A DNA stretch of 64,000 nt from Phocoenobacter uteri (GTDB lineage Bacteria > Pseudomonadota > Gammaproteobacteria > Enterobacterales > Pasteurellaceae), in contig NZ_UGTA01000001.1 of NCBI RefSeq assembly GCF_900454895.1, positions 1,736,001-1,800,000 on the forward strand, written 5' to 3'. This document shows positions 18,358 to 27,500 of the stretch, one piece after another. Position 1 is the stretch's first letter. Each line of letters opens with the position of its first letter. A model generated the notes under the pieces. The model had not been told where the DNA came from. It worked only from the letters and a program-made list of their open reading frames with translations, and did no database searches. A program made the position numbers and the translations under genes.

Positions 18358-19284
18358 TTATTTAATTCTATTCTTTTTGATTAGTTTATGTCCTAGTACT
18401 GATAAAATTGTACCTGAAACAACAATAAATGCACCGACATAACTTAAAAAATTCATTTCAGGATTTTCAAATATTGCAGGGAAAGAATAATACCCAATAT
18501 TTGAAAATAACATTGTGAAGATTGGGATCAACACAGTTATCGCACTCACTTTTGAGGCGTCCCAATTATTTAGTGCTTCTGCGTAAGCACCATAACCGAT
18601 TAAGGTGTTTATACAGCAGAAAATAAAACACCCTAATGTAAATCCATCTAATTCACCAAATTGACTTGGTGTGGCAAAACCACTGAATACTATTGCACAA
18701 CCAATATAAATAATAAATAAAATTTGTTGTGAGCTAAATCGAGCCAATAATAGTTTTTGTGAAATGCCGTAAAGCACCCAAATAGACGATGCACCTATGC
18801 CAAATAATATACCTAACGCATAATCGCCGAGTTGTAATATTTCTTCAAACTGCTGATGAAAGAAAGTAACTAAACCAACAACCAATAATATTAACCCAAT
18901 TTTTTGATGTAAACCAAAACTTTCTCTGAATAATAATACGCTGACAATCATCATTATAAAAGGGGACAATTGACTTAAAACTTGGGTGGTTGTTGGGGAA
19001 ATATATTGCAATGCGGAACTGAATAAGAAAAAGTTACCAGAAAGCCCTAGAATACCGAATAAAATCCACTTATATTGTCTAAATGATAGATTGGTGAGTT
19101 TAGGTAATTTTTTTGTTAGCCCTAATATAACCAATAAGCCTAAACCTGCGACTAAAAAGCGATACCATACAATTGTAGTTGGATCCAGCACAGTTAAGAC
19201 TTTTTGTACTGCAATAGGTACAGCCCCCCACATTGATGTGGCAAGCAATGCTAATGAAAAGCCGAGTAAAGGTCTTTGTTTCAT
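18358..19284 (-). CDS. EamA/DMT-family transporter
   Basis: 308 residues with ten hydrophobic helices arranged as two EamA repeats of five. The first begins FSLALLATSMWGAVPIAVQK and the second near residue 158. It corresponds in position to E. coli yhbE between rpmA and obgE. DMT proteins export or import small metabolites, and the substrate is unknown. A terminator-like hairpin separates it from rpmA, so its expression is probably a read-through fraction of the ribosomal operon. Confidence 0.85.
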   Translation of the reverse strand: MKQRPLLGFSLALLATSMWGAVPIAVQKVLTVLDPTTIVWYRFLVAGLGLLVILGLTKKLPKLTNLSFRQYKWILFGILGLSGNFFLFSSALQYISPTTTQVLSQLSPFIMMIVSVLLFRESFGLHQKIGLILLVVGLVTFFHQQFEEILQLGDYALGILFGIGASSIWVLYGISQKLLLARFSSQQILFIIYIGCAIVFSGFATPSQFGELDGFTLGCFIFCCINTLIGYGAYAEALNNWDASKVSAITVLIPIFTMLFSNIGYYSFPAIFENPEMNFLSYVGAFIVVSGTILSVLGHKLIKKNRIK

Positions 19285-19306
19285 ATTATCTTTTCTTAAA
19301 TCCTAT

Positions 19307-19331
19307 AAAAAAACCCCGCTAAGATGCGGGG
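19307..19331 (-). terminator. Terminator/attenuator after rpmA
   Basis: On the minus strand the stem CCCCGC / GCGGGG with loop ATCTTA is followed by seven T residues. It lies inside the rplU-rpmA-DMT-obgE cluster, so it must be partial if obgE depends on the same promoter. Confidence 0.85.
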
Positions 19332-19354
19332 TCATTTATTCTTTACTTTGAAAA

Positions 19355-19612
19355 TTACTCTGCGTCAATACTCACGTATTTGCGATTTTTGTCGCCTTTA
19401 ACTTCAAATTTAACTTTACCATCTGCTGTTGCAAATAATGTATGGTCACGACCCATACCTACGTTAGTACCAGCGTGGAATTTTGTACCACGTTGACGAA
19501 CGATAATGCTACCCGCTAATACAGATTCGCCACCGAAACGTTTAACACCAAGGCGTTTAGCTTCAGAATCACGACCGTTACGAGTTGAACCACCTGCTTT
19601 TTTAGTTGCCAT
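19355..19612 (-). CDS. rpmA: 50S ribosomal protein L27
   Basis: 85 residues starting MATKKAGGSTRNGRDSE, the typical gammaproteobacterial L27 without the Firmicutes leader. Its N-terminal tail reaches the peptidyl transferase centre. A GAGGAG site precedes the ATG. It directly follows rplU. Confidence 0.98.
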   Translation of the reverse strand: MATKKAGGSTRNGRDSEAKRLGVKRFGGESVLAGSIIVRQRGTKFHAGTNVGMGRDHTLFATADGKVKFEVKGDKNRKYVSIDAE

Positions 19613-19632
19613 CTACTTGATCTCCTCTGAAA

Positions 19633-19944
19633 TTATGCTGTGATCGTAGTGATTTTCACTTCTGTGAACCACTGACGATGACCTTGTTGTTTACGGCTGT
19701 GTTTACGACGACGGAATTTAACGATTTTGATTTTATCGCCACGACCGTGAGAAACAACTTCTGCTACTACTTTGCTACCATCAACGATTGGTGCACCGAT
19801 TTTGATATCTTCACCGTTAACGACCATTAACACTTTGTCGAATTCAACTGTTTCACCAGTTGCAACTTCAAGTTTTTCTAAACGAATTACTTGACCTTCG
19901 CTTACTCGGTGTTGTTTGCCGCCACTTTGGAAAACTGCGTACAT
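19633..19944 (-). CDS. rplU: 50S ribosomal protein L21
   Basis: 103 residues, the exact family length, starting MYAVFQSGGKQHRVSEGQ and containing KFRRRKHSRKQQGHRQ, which binds 23S rRNA. First gene of its operon, transcribed from the promoter near 20040. Confidence 0.98.
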   Translation of the reverse strand: MYAVFQSGGKQHRVSEGQVIRLEKLEVATGETVEFDKVLMVVNGEDIKIGAPIVDGSKVVAEVVSHGRGDKIKIVKFRRRKHSRKQQGHRQWFTEVKITTITA

Positions 19945-20027
19945 ATATACTCCGCTAAATTATGCGTTCACATTTTGTCTAATTAACTTTGCTACTAACA
20001 TTTTTAATACATTAAAATAGGTCGCCA

Positions 20028-20056
20028 ATTCTACGCAAAAAATGCTTGACGATCAA
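20028..20056 (-). promoter_or_regulatory. Promoter of the rplU operon
   Basis: Minus strand: -35 TTGATC (20056-20051), 17-base spacer, -10 TAGAAT (20033-20028). It leaves a leader of about 80 bases before rplU. No L21-type leader structure was recognised. Confidence 0.6.
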
Positions 20057-20115
20057 GCGTGTTTTTGAATTATTTTTGTAAATCTCTAAAATAATCAAAG
20101 AAACTGAAAGATACG

Positions 20116-20790
20116 TTATTTTGTCACTGCTAAATTAAATTTTTTAATGATGAAGCTTAATAATAAACCATAAAGTGGTAAAAATAACGCCATACTTACG
20201 CTAATTTTTACTAAATAATCTACTACACCTAAGCCAAACCAATGCGTTGCTAAATAAGGATCAGCACATTGATAAAAAGCAATACAAAAGAAAACAAAGG
20301 TATCAATTAAACTACCAAATAGTGTTGACGACGTAGGTGCAATCCACCATTTTGCCGTTTTGCGAAGTCGATTAAATATGATGATATCCATAAACTGCCC
20401 CACAACATAAGCGGCAAAGCTCGCTAAGGCAATTCTAAAAACAAAGAAATTAAACTCCCCCAGTGCAGAAAATCCTTGAAACTGGGTTTCAAAAAAAATC
20501 ACTGAAATCACATAACTTATCACTAATGCCGGAAACATTACTGCAAAAATAATTTTGCGAGCCAATTGTACGCCAAATACTCGTACCGTGAGATCTGTGG
20601 CCAAAAAGATAAAAGGGAATGAAAATGTGCCCCACGTGGTTGGAATTTGAATGTCCGTTAACGGAATTTTTACTTCAAAAGTCAGTTGCACCAAATAATT
20701 ACTTATAGTGAGAATAAAAATATGGAATAAAGAAAGTAAAATTAACGAACGTCGCTTTTGACGATCAGAAAAATCGATATTGAGAAACAT
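20116..20790 (-). CDS. Queuosine precursor transporter (YhhQ family)
   Basis: 224 residues with six hydrophobic helices. Family segments include FPFIFLATDLTVRVFG, with the buried Asp, and the C-terminal helices with GSLIDTFVFF. YhhQ imports preQ0/preQ1 for tRNA queuosine synthesis. An AAGGAT site precedes the ATG. No preQ1 riboswitch was seen in the short upstream region. A single-gene unit on its own strand. Confidence 0.88.
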   Translation of the reverse strand: MFLNIDFSDRQKRRSLILLSLFHIFILTISNYLVQLTFEVKIPLTDIQIPTTWGTFSFPFIFLATDLTVRVFGVQLARKIIFAVMFPALVISYVISVIFFETQFQGFSALGEFNFFVFRIALASFAAYVVGQFMDIIIFNRLRKTAKWWIAPTSSTLFGSLIDTFVFFCIAFYQCADPYLATHWFGLGVVDYLVKISVSMALFLPLYGLLLSFIIKKFNLAVTK

Positions 20791-20986
20791 ATTGTATCCT
20801 TTTTATAAAAAGAGCTGGGGTTAGGGAACCCAAAATTTAATGAGGTGCGTATCTTACTTATTTTGATTAAAAATACAATACAACCTTAATATTAAGCGGT
20901 GTGATTTTATTAAAAATTTACCATTTTTTCCTCAAAATTAAGCTATAATGTGCGACCGATTTTTTTAATTTAATTCACGATTTAAC

Positions 20987-21553
20987 ATGAACCAAGACAA
21001 CCATAATGTTGAAGATCTGATCAAAATTTTTAATGATACTTTTTTTGAAGAATATAATGTAAAACTTAATTTTGGAGGCAATTATCCTATCTATCTTCCC
21101 GCATTTTTAGATGAGGGGGGCAAACCAAGTGAGCGTGATTATAATATCATTTTGTTTGCAAGAGGCTATTACAGCAGTGCATTACACGAAATTGCTCACT
21201 GGCTAATCGCTGGAAAAGAACGCCATAAATTAGAAGATTTTGGCTATTGGTATGAACCTGATGGACGTTCAGCTGAGCGTCAAAGAGAGTTTGAAAAAGT
21301 AGAAGTGAAACCACAAGCAATCGAATGGATTTTAGCCGTTGCCGCAGGATTTCGTTATTTTGCTAGTGCAGATAATTTAAGTGGAAATACAGGCGATAAT
21401 AGTGCTTTTAAACAAGCCGTCTACGAACAGGTAAAACAATATGCTTCGCAAGGTTTATCAGAAAGAGCGGAAAAATTACGTCACGCATTAAGCGAGTTTT
21501 ATCAAACCCCTGATTATATTGATCTTAATCGCTTTTATTTGGAAAAAATCTAA
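20987..21553 (+). CDS. epmC: Elongation factor P hydroxylase
   Basis: 188 residues of the EpmC/YfcM family, which hydroxylates the beta-lysylated Lys of EF-P. The metal-binding HEIAHW motif lies near residue 67, followed by YWYEPDGRSAERQREFE, a strongly conserved stretch. A TATAAT box at 20944-20949 probably serves as its -10. epmA, epmB and efp are not in the window. Confidence 0.92.
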   Translation: MNQDNHNVEDLIKIFNDTFFEEYNVKLNFGGNYPIYLPAFLDEGGKPSERDYNIILFARGYYSSALHEIAHWLIAGKERHKLEDFGYWYEPDGRSAERQREFEKVEVKPQAIEWILAVAAGFRYFASADNLSGNTGDNSAFKQAVYEQVKQYASQGLSERAEKLRHALSEFYQTPDYIDLNRFYLEKI

Positions 21554-21618
21554 TTAAATTAAAGGCTATTTTTTATTCTAACGCACGATAAAAGATAGCT
21601 TTTCACTCTTTTTTTCAC

Positions 21619-21624
21619 TATAAT
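21619..21624 (+). promoter_or_regulatory. -10 box of tRNA-Ile2
   Basis: A perfect TATAAT about 20 bases before the tRNA. The -35 region is a T-rich stretch without a clear TTGACA. Confidence 0.55.
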
Positions 21625-21644
21625 GCTTTCGCTTTTCGCATTAT

Positions 21645-21721
21645 CCCCCCATAGCTCAGTTGGTTAGAGCAGTCGACTCATAATCGATTGGTCACTGGTT
21701 CAAGTCCGGTTGGGGGGACCA
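21645..21721 (+). tRNA. tRNA-Ile2 (CAT, lysidine-modified)
   Basis: A 77-nt cloverleaf with encoded CCA and anticodon CAT. The CGACTCATAATCG arm followed by TTGGTC and CTGGTTCAAGTCC matches E. coli ileX and not elongator tRNA-Met, whose arm reads ATCACTCATAATGATG. It is therefore the isoleucine acceptor whose C34 is converted to lysidine by TilS. The acceptor stem starts CCCCCCA, unlike the GG start of ileX. Confidence 0.8.
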
Positions 21722-21824
21722 TTTTCCATTCTTTTCTTAAACTCCAGCTCTTTTCGATTATTACATATCTATTTTTATCATTTTTTGATTTATAACATTA
21801 GAAAAAAATCTAAATTTAGTTCAT

Positions 21825-21846
21825 TTTTACGATCTAGATCGCAAAA
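21825..21846 (+). promoter_or_regulatory. CRP-S-like site upstream of sxy
   Basis: The 22-mer TTTTACGATCTAGATCGCAAAA is a near-perfect palindrome. It fits the Pasteurellaceae CRP-S form TGCGA-N6-TCGCA, with TACGA on the left and TCGCA on the right. Its centre (21835.5) is about 41.5 bases before a start predicted from the -10 TATAAG at 21865-21870, the class II position for CRP. Confidence 0.7.
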
Positions 21847-21918
21847 TTTAATGAATTTTTTATATATAAGTTGCTTATAGTGTATATTTTAGACTTTTTA
21901 GAGTTTAGGAGAGCAAAA

Positions 21919-22545
21919 GTGAATAAAGTAAGTGCAAATACAGCAGAGATAAGAAATGTATTAGAGCCACTGGTGGGACTTATCGCCATAAAAACGTATT
22001 TTTCCTATTATGGTTTGTTTGTCGATAATATCATGTTTGGTTTGTATAAAGACGGTCAGTTTTATTTAAAAATAACGGAAGATTTGATTGAAAAATATAA
22101 TATATCTTTTACGAAAGGCAACCCTATTCTAGTACGTGATTTTCATTTTTTTGATAAAGATAGATTTTATCAATTCTCCCAAAATAATTTTTTATCTGAT
22201 TTAATTACTGATTTAAAACAGAAGCAAGCAACAAATAAAATAGAAAAATCAATTAGACATTTGCCAAATATGAATATCAATTTAGAAAGATTATTACAAC
22301 GACACGGCATCAACACCATTGATGATTTATATAATTTAGGCGAGATACAAGTATTTGTAAAATTGATTGAACAGGGCGTGGATGTTGCAGAAGTGTTTCT
22401 GTTTAAGTTACACGGTGCTTTGCATAACAAATTGGTTTATATTCTTAAAGATGAGCAAAAACAATCTTTGCTACGAGAGACTGATGCCGCATTATATGAT
22501 GCTGGTTTAAGAAAGCGTTTTTCTCAAAAAATAAAAAAGTCTTAA
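21919..22545 (+). CDS. sxy: Competence regulator Sxy/TfoX
   Basis: 208 residues from a GTG start with the site TAGGAGAG six bases upstream. A TTG further up at 21871 has no such site. The N-terminal TfoX domain contains LVGLIAIKTYFSYYGLF and IMFGLYKDGQFYLK. The C-terminal TfoX_C helical domain contains LPNMNINLERLLQRHGI and FKLHGALHNKLVY. Sxy is the co-activator that directs CRP to CRP-S promoters of DNA uptake genes. The CRP-S-like palindrome upstream suggests autoregulation. H. influenzae Sxy has 217 residues. Confidence 0.9.
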   Translation: MNKVSANTAEIRNVLEPLVGLIAIKTYFSYYGLFVDNIMFGLYKDGQFYLKITEDLIEKYNISFTKGNPILVRDFHFFDKDRFYQFSQNNFLSDLITDLKQKQATNKIEKSIRHLPNMNINLERLLQRHGINTIDDLYNLGEIQVFVKLIEQGVDVAEVFLFKLHGALHNKLVYILKDEQKQSLLRETDAALYDAGLRKRFSQKIKKS

Positions 22546-22650
22546 AATGAGATTATAAAAGAGTGTCGTCTTATTGAAGGTTGAAATGATACAGCCCTAG
22601 ATTATACCGTTTGTGGAAAATGTTATTTTTATCCATTTTTTGATAAAACA

Positions 22651-22704
22651 AAGCGGTCATATTTGATCGAAAATTTGCAAATTTAGTGAAAAAAATGACC
22701 GCTT
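22651..22704. terminator. Terminator from an inverted uptake-signal pair
   Basis: AAGCGGTCAT (22651-22660) and ATGACCGCTT (22695-22704) pair around an AT-rich loop, between convergent sxy and prfA. Confidence 0.7.
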
Positions 22705-22729
22705 ATCAATAACGTTGTATTGTTAATTA

Positions 22730-23806
22730 TTACTCCGACAACGCTGCTAACTGATCCGCTTGGTATTCCGTAATAATCGGTTGGATTAGCTCTTCCATCT
22801 TGCCATTCATTACTTCATCTAAACGGTATAAAGTTAAATTGATACGGTGATCTGTAACGCGTCCTTGTGGGTAGTTATAAGTACGGATTTTATCACTACG
22901 ATCTCCTGAACCTAACAGGTTACGACGCGTATCCGCTTGCTGTGCCGCTTGGCGTTCTTGCTCAGCTTGAACGATACGAGACGCAAGCACTGACATCGCT
23001 TTGGCTTTGTTTTTGTGCTGTGAACGTTCATCTTGGCACTCAACCACAATACCTGTTGGTAAGTGAGTAATACGCACCGCAGAATCGGTAGTATTAACGT
23101 GCTGACCACCTGCTCCTGACGCACGGAAAGTATCGATTTTTAAATCAGACGGATTGATTTCTGGCAATTCTGATTCAGGTAATTCAGGCATAACTGCCAC
23201 AGTACAAGCCGAAGTATGAATACGCCCTTGCGATTCGGTTTTTGGTACACGTTGTACACGATGACCGCCCGATTCAAATTTCAACTTACCATAAACGCTA
23301 TCGCCACTGATTTTCACAATGATCTCTTTATATCCGCCTTGCTCACTTTCACTTGCCGACATTTCTTCGACACGCCAGCGTTGGCTTTCTGCATAGCGAG
23401 AATACATACGGTATAAATCCCCCGCAAAAATCCCTGCTTCATCACCACCCGTTCCTGCACGGATCTCTAAGTAGCAGTTATATTCATCATTTGGATCTTT
23501 TGGCAATAATAGAATTTGTAATTGCTGTTCAATTTCAGGAATTTGTGCTTCACTTTCCGCAATTTCTTCTTCTGCCATTTCTTTCATTGTTGGATCGTCC
23601 AACAAGATTTTTGCTTCTTCAATATTTTCTTGTAATTGTTGCCATTGTGAAAAGGTTTTAACCACATCTTCAAGCTGTGAATATTCTTTTGAATAAGCAC
23701 GGAATTTCTCTTGATCGCTGATAATATCAGCGTCGCCTAACAACGCTTGTAATTCTTCGTAGCGTTCTGTTAGGGTTTCTAATTTTGTAATAATTGATTG
23801 TTTCAT
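22730..23806 (-). CDS. prfA: Peptide chain release factor 1
   Basis: 358 residues, close to the usual 360. The GGQ tripeptide that triggers peptide release is at residues 233-235 in SGAGGQHVN. The stop-codon reading tripeptide in RVPKTESQGRIHTSA is PKT, where E. coli has PAT; the family motif is PxT. It recognises UAA and UAG. The methyltransferase gene prmC, often downstream, is missing; an inverted uptake-signal terminator follows instead. Confidence 0.96.
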   Translation of the reverse strand: MKQSIITKLETLTERYEELQALLGDADIISDQEKFRAYSKEYSQLEDVVKTFSQWQQLQENIEEAKILLDDPTMKEMAEEEIAESEAQIPEIEQQLQILLLPKDPNDEYNCYLEIRAGTGGDEAGIFAGDLYRMYSRYAESQRWRVEEMSASESEQGGYKEIIVKISGDSVYGKLKFESGGHRVQRVPKTESQGRIHTSACTVAVMPELPESELPEINPSDLKIDTFRASGAGGQHVNTTDSAVRITHLPTGIVVECQDERSQHKNKAKAMSVLASRIVQAEQERQAAQQADTRRNLLGSGDRSDKIRTYNYPQGRVTDHRINLTLYRLDEVMNGKMEELIQPIITEYQADQLAALSE

Positions 23807-23921
23807 AATTTTATTTCAGCTATTTTTTGTAAAATTTAATATAAAAATGACCGCTTATTGTAACGGAAAATAATCTAAATTGCTTGTATAATATTGCTTT
23901 TTACTGTGGATAAAATCGAAA

Positions 23922-24314
23922 ATGAACCATAAGCCTTGCCCTTGCCAATCACACAAAAGTTACGCCGAATGTTGCCAACCTTTTCATCAACACACCGCGA
24001 CACCACTCACCGCTGAACAGCTAATGCGTTCACGTTACAGTGCTTATACGCTGATCAACATTGATTATATTGTAGAAACCACCCTACCGAGTCAGCAGAA
24101 ACATTTAGATAAACCCGCAATGCAACAGTGGGCAGAAAGTACAAAATGGTGTGGTTTAGAGGTCATCGCCCATAATCCTAAATTTGCCAAAAACAGAGCA
24201 ACAGTGGAATTTAAAGCCTATTTTGAAACCGAACAAGGAATGGCTGAACACCACGAATTATCGCTGTTTGTTTATAAAGAGGGAAAGTGGTTTTTTGTTG
24301 ATCCGAATGTGTAG
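23922..24314 (+). CDS. YchJ-family protein with zinc-binding SEC-C motif
   Basis: 130 residues. The N-terminal KPCPCQSHKSYAECCQPFH is a SEC-C zinc-binding motif. The rest is the NTF2-like YchJ domain starting MRSRYSAYTLINIDYIVETT and ending WFFVDPNV. E. coli YchJ has two SEC-C motifs (about 152 residues), whereas the second is absent here. The biochemical role is unknown. It ends 10 bases before the tracrRNA terminator, to which it is convergent. Confidence 0.85.
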   Translation: MNHKPCPCQSHKSYAECCQPFHQHTATPLTAEQLMRSRYSAYTLINIDYIVETTLPSQQKHLDKPAMQQWAESTKWCGLEVIAHNPKFAKNRATVEFKAYFETEQGMAEHHELSLFVYKEGKWFFVDPNV

Positions 24315-24323
24315 GAAATAGAT

Positions 24324-24427
24324 AAAAAGATGCTCCTTAACACCGAAGTATTAAGGAGCAGAGCTTTACGAAATTCTATTGAATCTCTTATTGTAGCAAC
24401 GTTTTCTCATTTCGCTATGCAACAATA
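24324..24427 (-). ncRNA. tracrRNA of the type II-C CRISPR system
   Basis: Minus strand, transcribed away from cas9. The anti-repeat (24426-24390) contains ATAGCGAAATGAGAAA, perfectly complementary to the CRISPR repeat, and outer arms ATTGTTGC and GCTACAAT that pair with the repeat ends, leaving a central bulge. It continues AAGAGATTC..., CTCTGCTCCTTAA and the terminator CTCCTTAATA / TATTAAGGAG-type hairpin with loop around CTTCGGT, then TCTTTTT. The layout matches the Neisseria meningitidis tracrRNA. The promoter is at 24434-24461. Confidence 0.92.
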
Positions 24428-24433
24428 CTTATA

Positions 24434-24461
24434 ATAATAAAAAATTTTAAATTAAAGTCAA
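24434..24461 (-). promoter_or_regulatory. tracrRNA promoter
   Basis: Minus strand: -35 TTGACT (24461-24456), 16-base spacer, -10 TATTAT (24439-24434). This puts the start at about 24427, one base before the anti-repeat. Confidence 0.75.
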
Positions 24462-24528
24462 TGTTTTTTTATGCAATTTATGCTAAAAATATATCCGTTT
24501 CTTTTTATTAGGTAATTTAGGTGGATTT

Positions 24529-27500
24529 ATGTCAACAATGTCATATATTTTAGGATTAGATTTAGGGGTCGCATCTGTTGGTTGGTCAGTTATTGAGATT
24601 GATGAAAATGAAATGCCAATTAGATTAGTAGATTTAGGCGTTAGAACTTTCGAAAAGGCTGAAGTGCCAAAAACAGGAGAGTCATTAGCAAAATCAAGAC
24701 GTGAAGCAAGAAGCATAAGACGACTAATCGCTCGCAGAGTAAGACGCTTATTATTAGCAAAAAAAGCACTCTTAGAGGAAGGTATTTTAACCCAAAATGA
24801 TTTTTTAACTAAAAGTATCATAAAAGATTTACCTATCAATGCTTGGGAATTAAGAGCCAAAGGATTAGATCATAAATTAACCTCAAAAGAATGGGCAACG
24901 GTATTGCTACATTTAGTTAAACATAGGGGATATTTATCACAAAGAAAAAATGAGAGTGATACAGCAGATAAACAGCTCGGTGCATTATTATCTGGCGTAA
25001 AAGAAAATCATACCCTATTACAAGAAAACAAATATAGAACACCAGCAGAGCTTGCTATTTGTAAATTTGAAAAAGAAGAGGGACATATTCGCAATCAAAA
25101 TGGTGAATATATCCATACGTTTGATCGATTAGATTTACAAGCAGAATTGCATCTCCTCTTTGAAAAACAACGCCAATTTAATAATCCTTATGCTTCTGCC
25201 AAATTAGAAGAAAAAATGGATTATTTATTGATGTATCAAAAACCAGCTTTATCCGGTGAAGCAATCCTAAAAATGTTGGGCAAATGCTCTTTTGAAACAC
25301 AAGAATATAAATGTGCAAAAAATACATATAGTGCCGAGCGTTTTATTTGGTTAACTAAGTTAAATAATTTAAGAATTTTAACTCAAGGATCAGAGAGAGG
25401 GTTAACAGAATCTGAAAGAGCATTATTATTAAATCAACCTTATCAAAAAGCGAAATTAACCTATACACAAGTCAGAAATATTTTAGAACTATCAGAATCA
25501 GAAATTTTTAAAGGCTTGCGTTATGGAAACGTAGAAGATAAAAAAATGATTGAAAAAGAAACGCTTATGGAATTAAAAGCATTTCATCAAATTCGCAAAG
25601 TACTGGAAAAAGCAAATTTAAAAACAGAATGGCAAGGTTTAGCGACAAAACCTGAATTACTTGATGAAATTGGCACGATATTTTCATTATATAAAACAGA
25701 TGCCGATATTACTGCTCAGTTACAAGATAAAATATCAGCCCCAATTTTAAATGCATTATTATCAGGTATAAACTTTGATAAATTTATCAATCTATCTCTA
25801 GTAGCACTTTCCAAGATTCTTCCATTGATGGAGCAGGGACAACGTTATGATGAAGCTTGCACTTCTATTTATGGTGATCATTACGGTGTAAAAACAAAAG
25901 AAGAACATCTATTTTTACCTTCAATTGATAAAGATGAAATACGTAATCCCGTTGTATTACGTTGCCTTTCTCAAACAAGAAAAATTATCAATGCCGTTAT
26001 TCGTTTATATGGCTCTCCTGCGAGAATTCATATTGAGACAGGGCGAGAAGTAGGCAAATCATTTAAAGAGCGTCAAAAAATTGAAAAAAATCAGCTTGAA
26101 AATAAAGCAAAGAAAGAACGTGCAATAAAAGAATTTAAAGATTTATTCCCTTACTTTATCGGGGAACCAAAATCAAAAGACATTCTAAAAATGCGTTTAT
26201 ACAATGAGCAACAAGGAAAATGTTTATATTCAGGAAAAACTATCGATATCAATCGATTACTTGAAAAAGGTTATGTTGAAATTGATCATGCTTTACCTTT
26301 CTCTCGCACTTGGGATGATAGTTTTAATAATAAAGTCCTCGTATTAGCGAATGAAAATCAGAATAAAGCTAATCAAACACCTTATGAATGGTTTGATGGT
26401 AAAAATAATACAACTAAATGGCAACAATTTGTTGCTTTAGTATGGGGAAGCCACTTTAATTACCATAAAAAACAGCATCTGTTGCTCAAAAATTTACCTG
26501 AAGGTTTTATGAAGAGAAACCTTAACGACACACGATATGTTGCTCGCTATTTAATGAATTTTATCAATGATCATATTCAATTAACAGGTAAAGGAAAAAG
26601 ACGTGTCTTTGCTTCTAATGGACAAATTACAGCATTACTCCGTGCTCGTTGGGGATTGATGAAAGTTAGAGGAGATAATGACCGCCATCACGCCTTAGAT
26701 GCTATTGTTGTGGCCTGCACAACTCCTTCAATGCAAAATAAAATTACTGATTTCGTACGTAGTAAGGAAATGAATATTTTCAGCGGTGAATTTATAGATA
26801 GAAATACCGGTGAAATTAAACAGATTCATTTCCCTGAACCATGGAACTATTTCCGTAATGAAGTGATGATTCGTGTATTTAGTCATGATCCATTATTAGA
26901 ATTGGAACAGCAATTACCAAGTCGTCCTGAAGCACGACATCAATATGTTACGCCATTATTTGTATCAAGAATGCCGACTCGAAAAATGACAGGACAAGGG
27001 CATTTGGAAACGATTAAATCAGCAAAACGCTTGGCAGAAAATGAAAGCGTGCAACGTATTGCACTCACATCATTAAAATTAAATACGTTAGAAAACATGG
27101 CCAATAAAGATAAAGAAAAAGCACTTTATCAAGCATTAAAAGAACGATTAGAACAATTTAATAATGATCCTGTAAAAGCCTTTGCTGAACCTTTTTATAA
27201 AAAAGGGGGACAGCAGGTGAAAAAAATTAGAGTTAAACAAATTCAAAAAACAGGGGTAATCGTCCATCAAGGAAATGGCGTAGCAGATAATGCTTCTATG
27301 GTTCGTGTTGATGTATTTGAAAAAGCTAACAAATTCTATCTTGTTCCGATTTACACTTGGCAAGTGGCTAAAGGTATTCTGCCTAATAAAGCGGCTATAG
27401 CAAACAAAAATGAAGATGAATGGCAAGAAATGGATGAATCTTTTACCTTTAAATTCTCAATCCATCCTAATGATTTAATTAAAGTAACTACGAAAAAGGA

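Noticed and set aside
19945..20115. Ribosomal protein leader structure before rplU
   Set aside because: Only the promoter could be seen. No conserved L21 leader fold was recognised.
24390..24426. Stray CRISPR repeat upstream of cas9
   Set aside because: It has mismatches placed as in an anti-repeat, a promoter on one side and a tracrRNA tail with terminator on the other.
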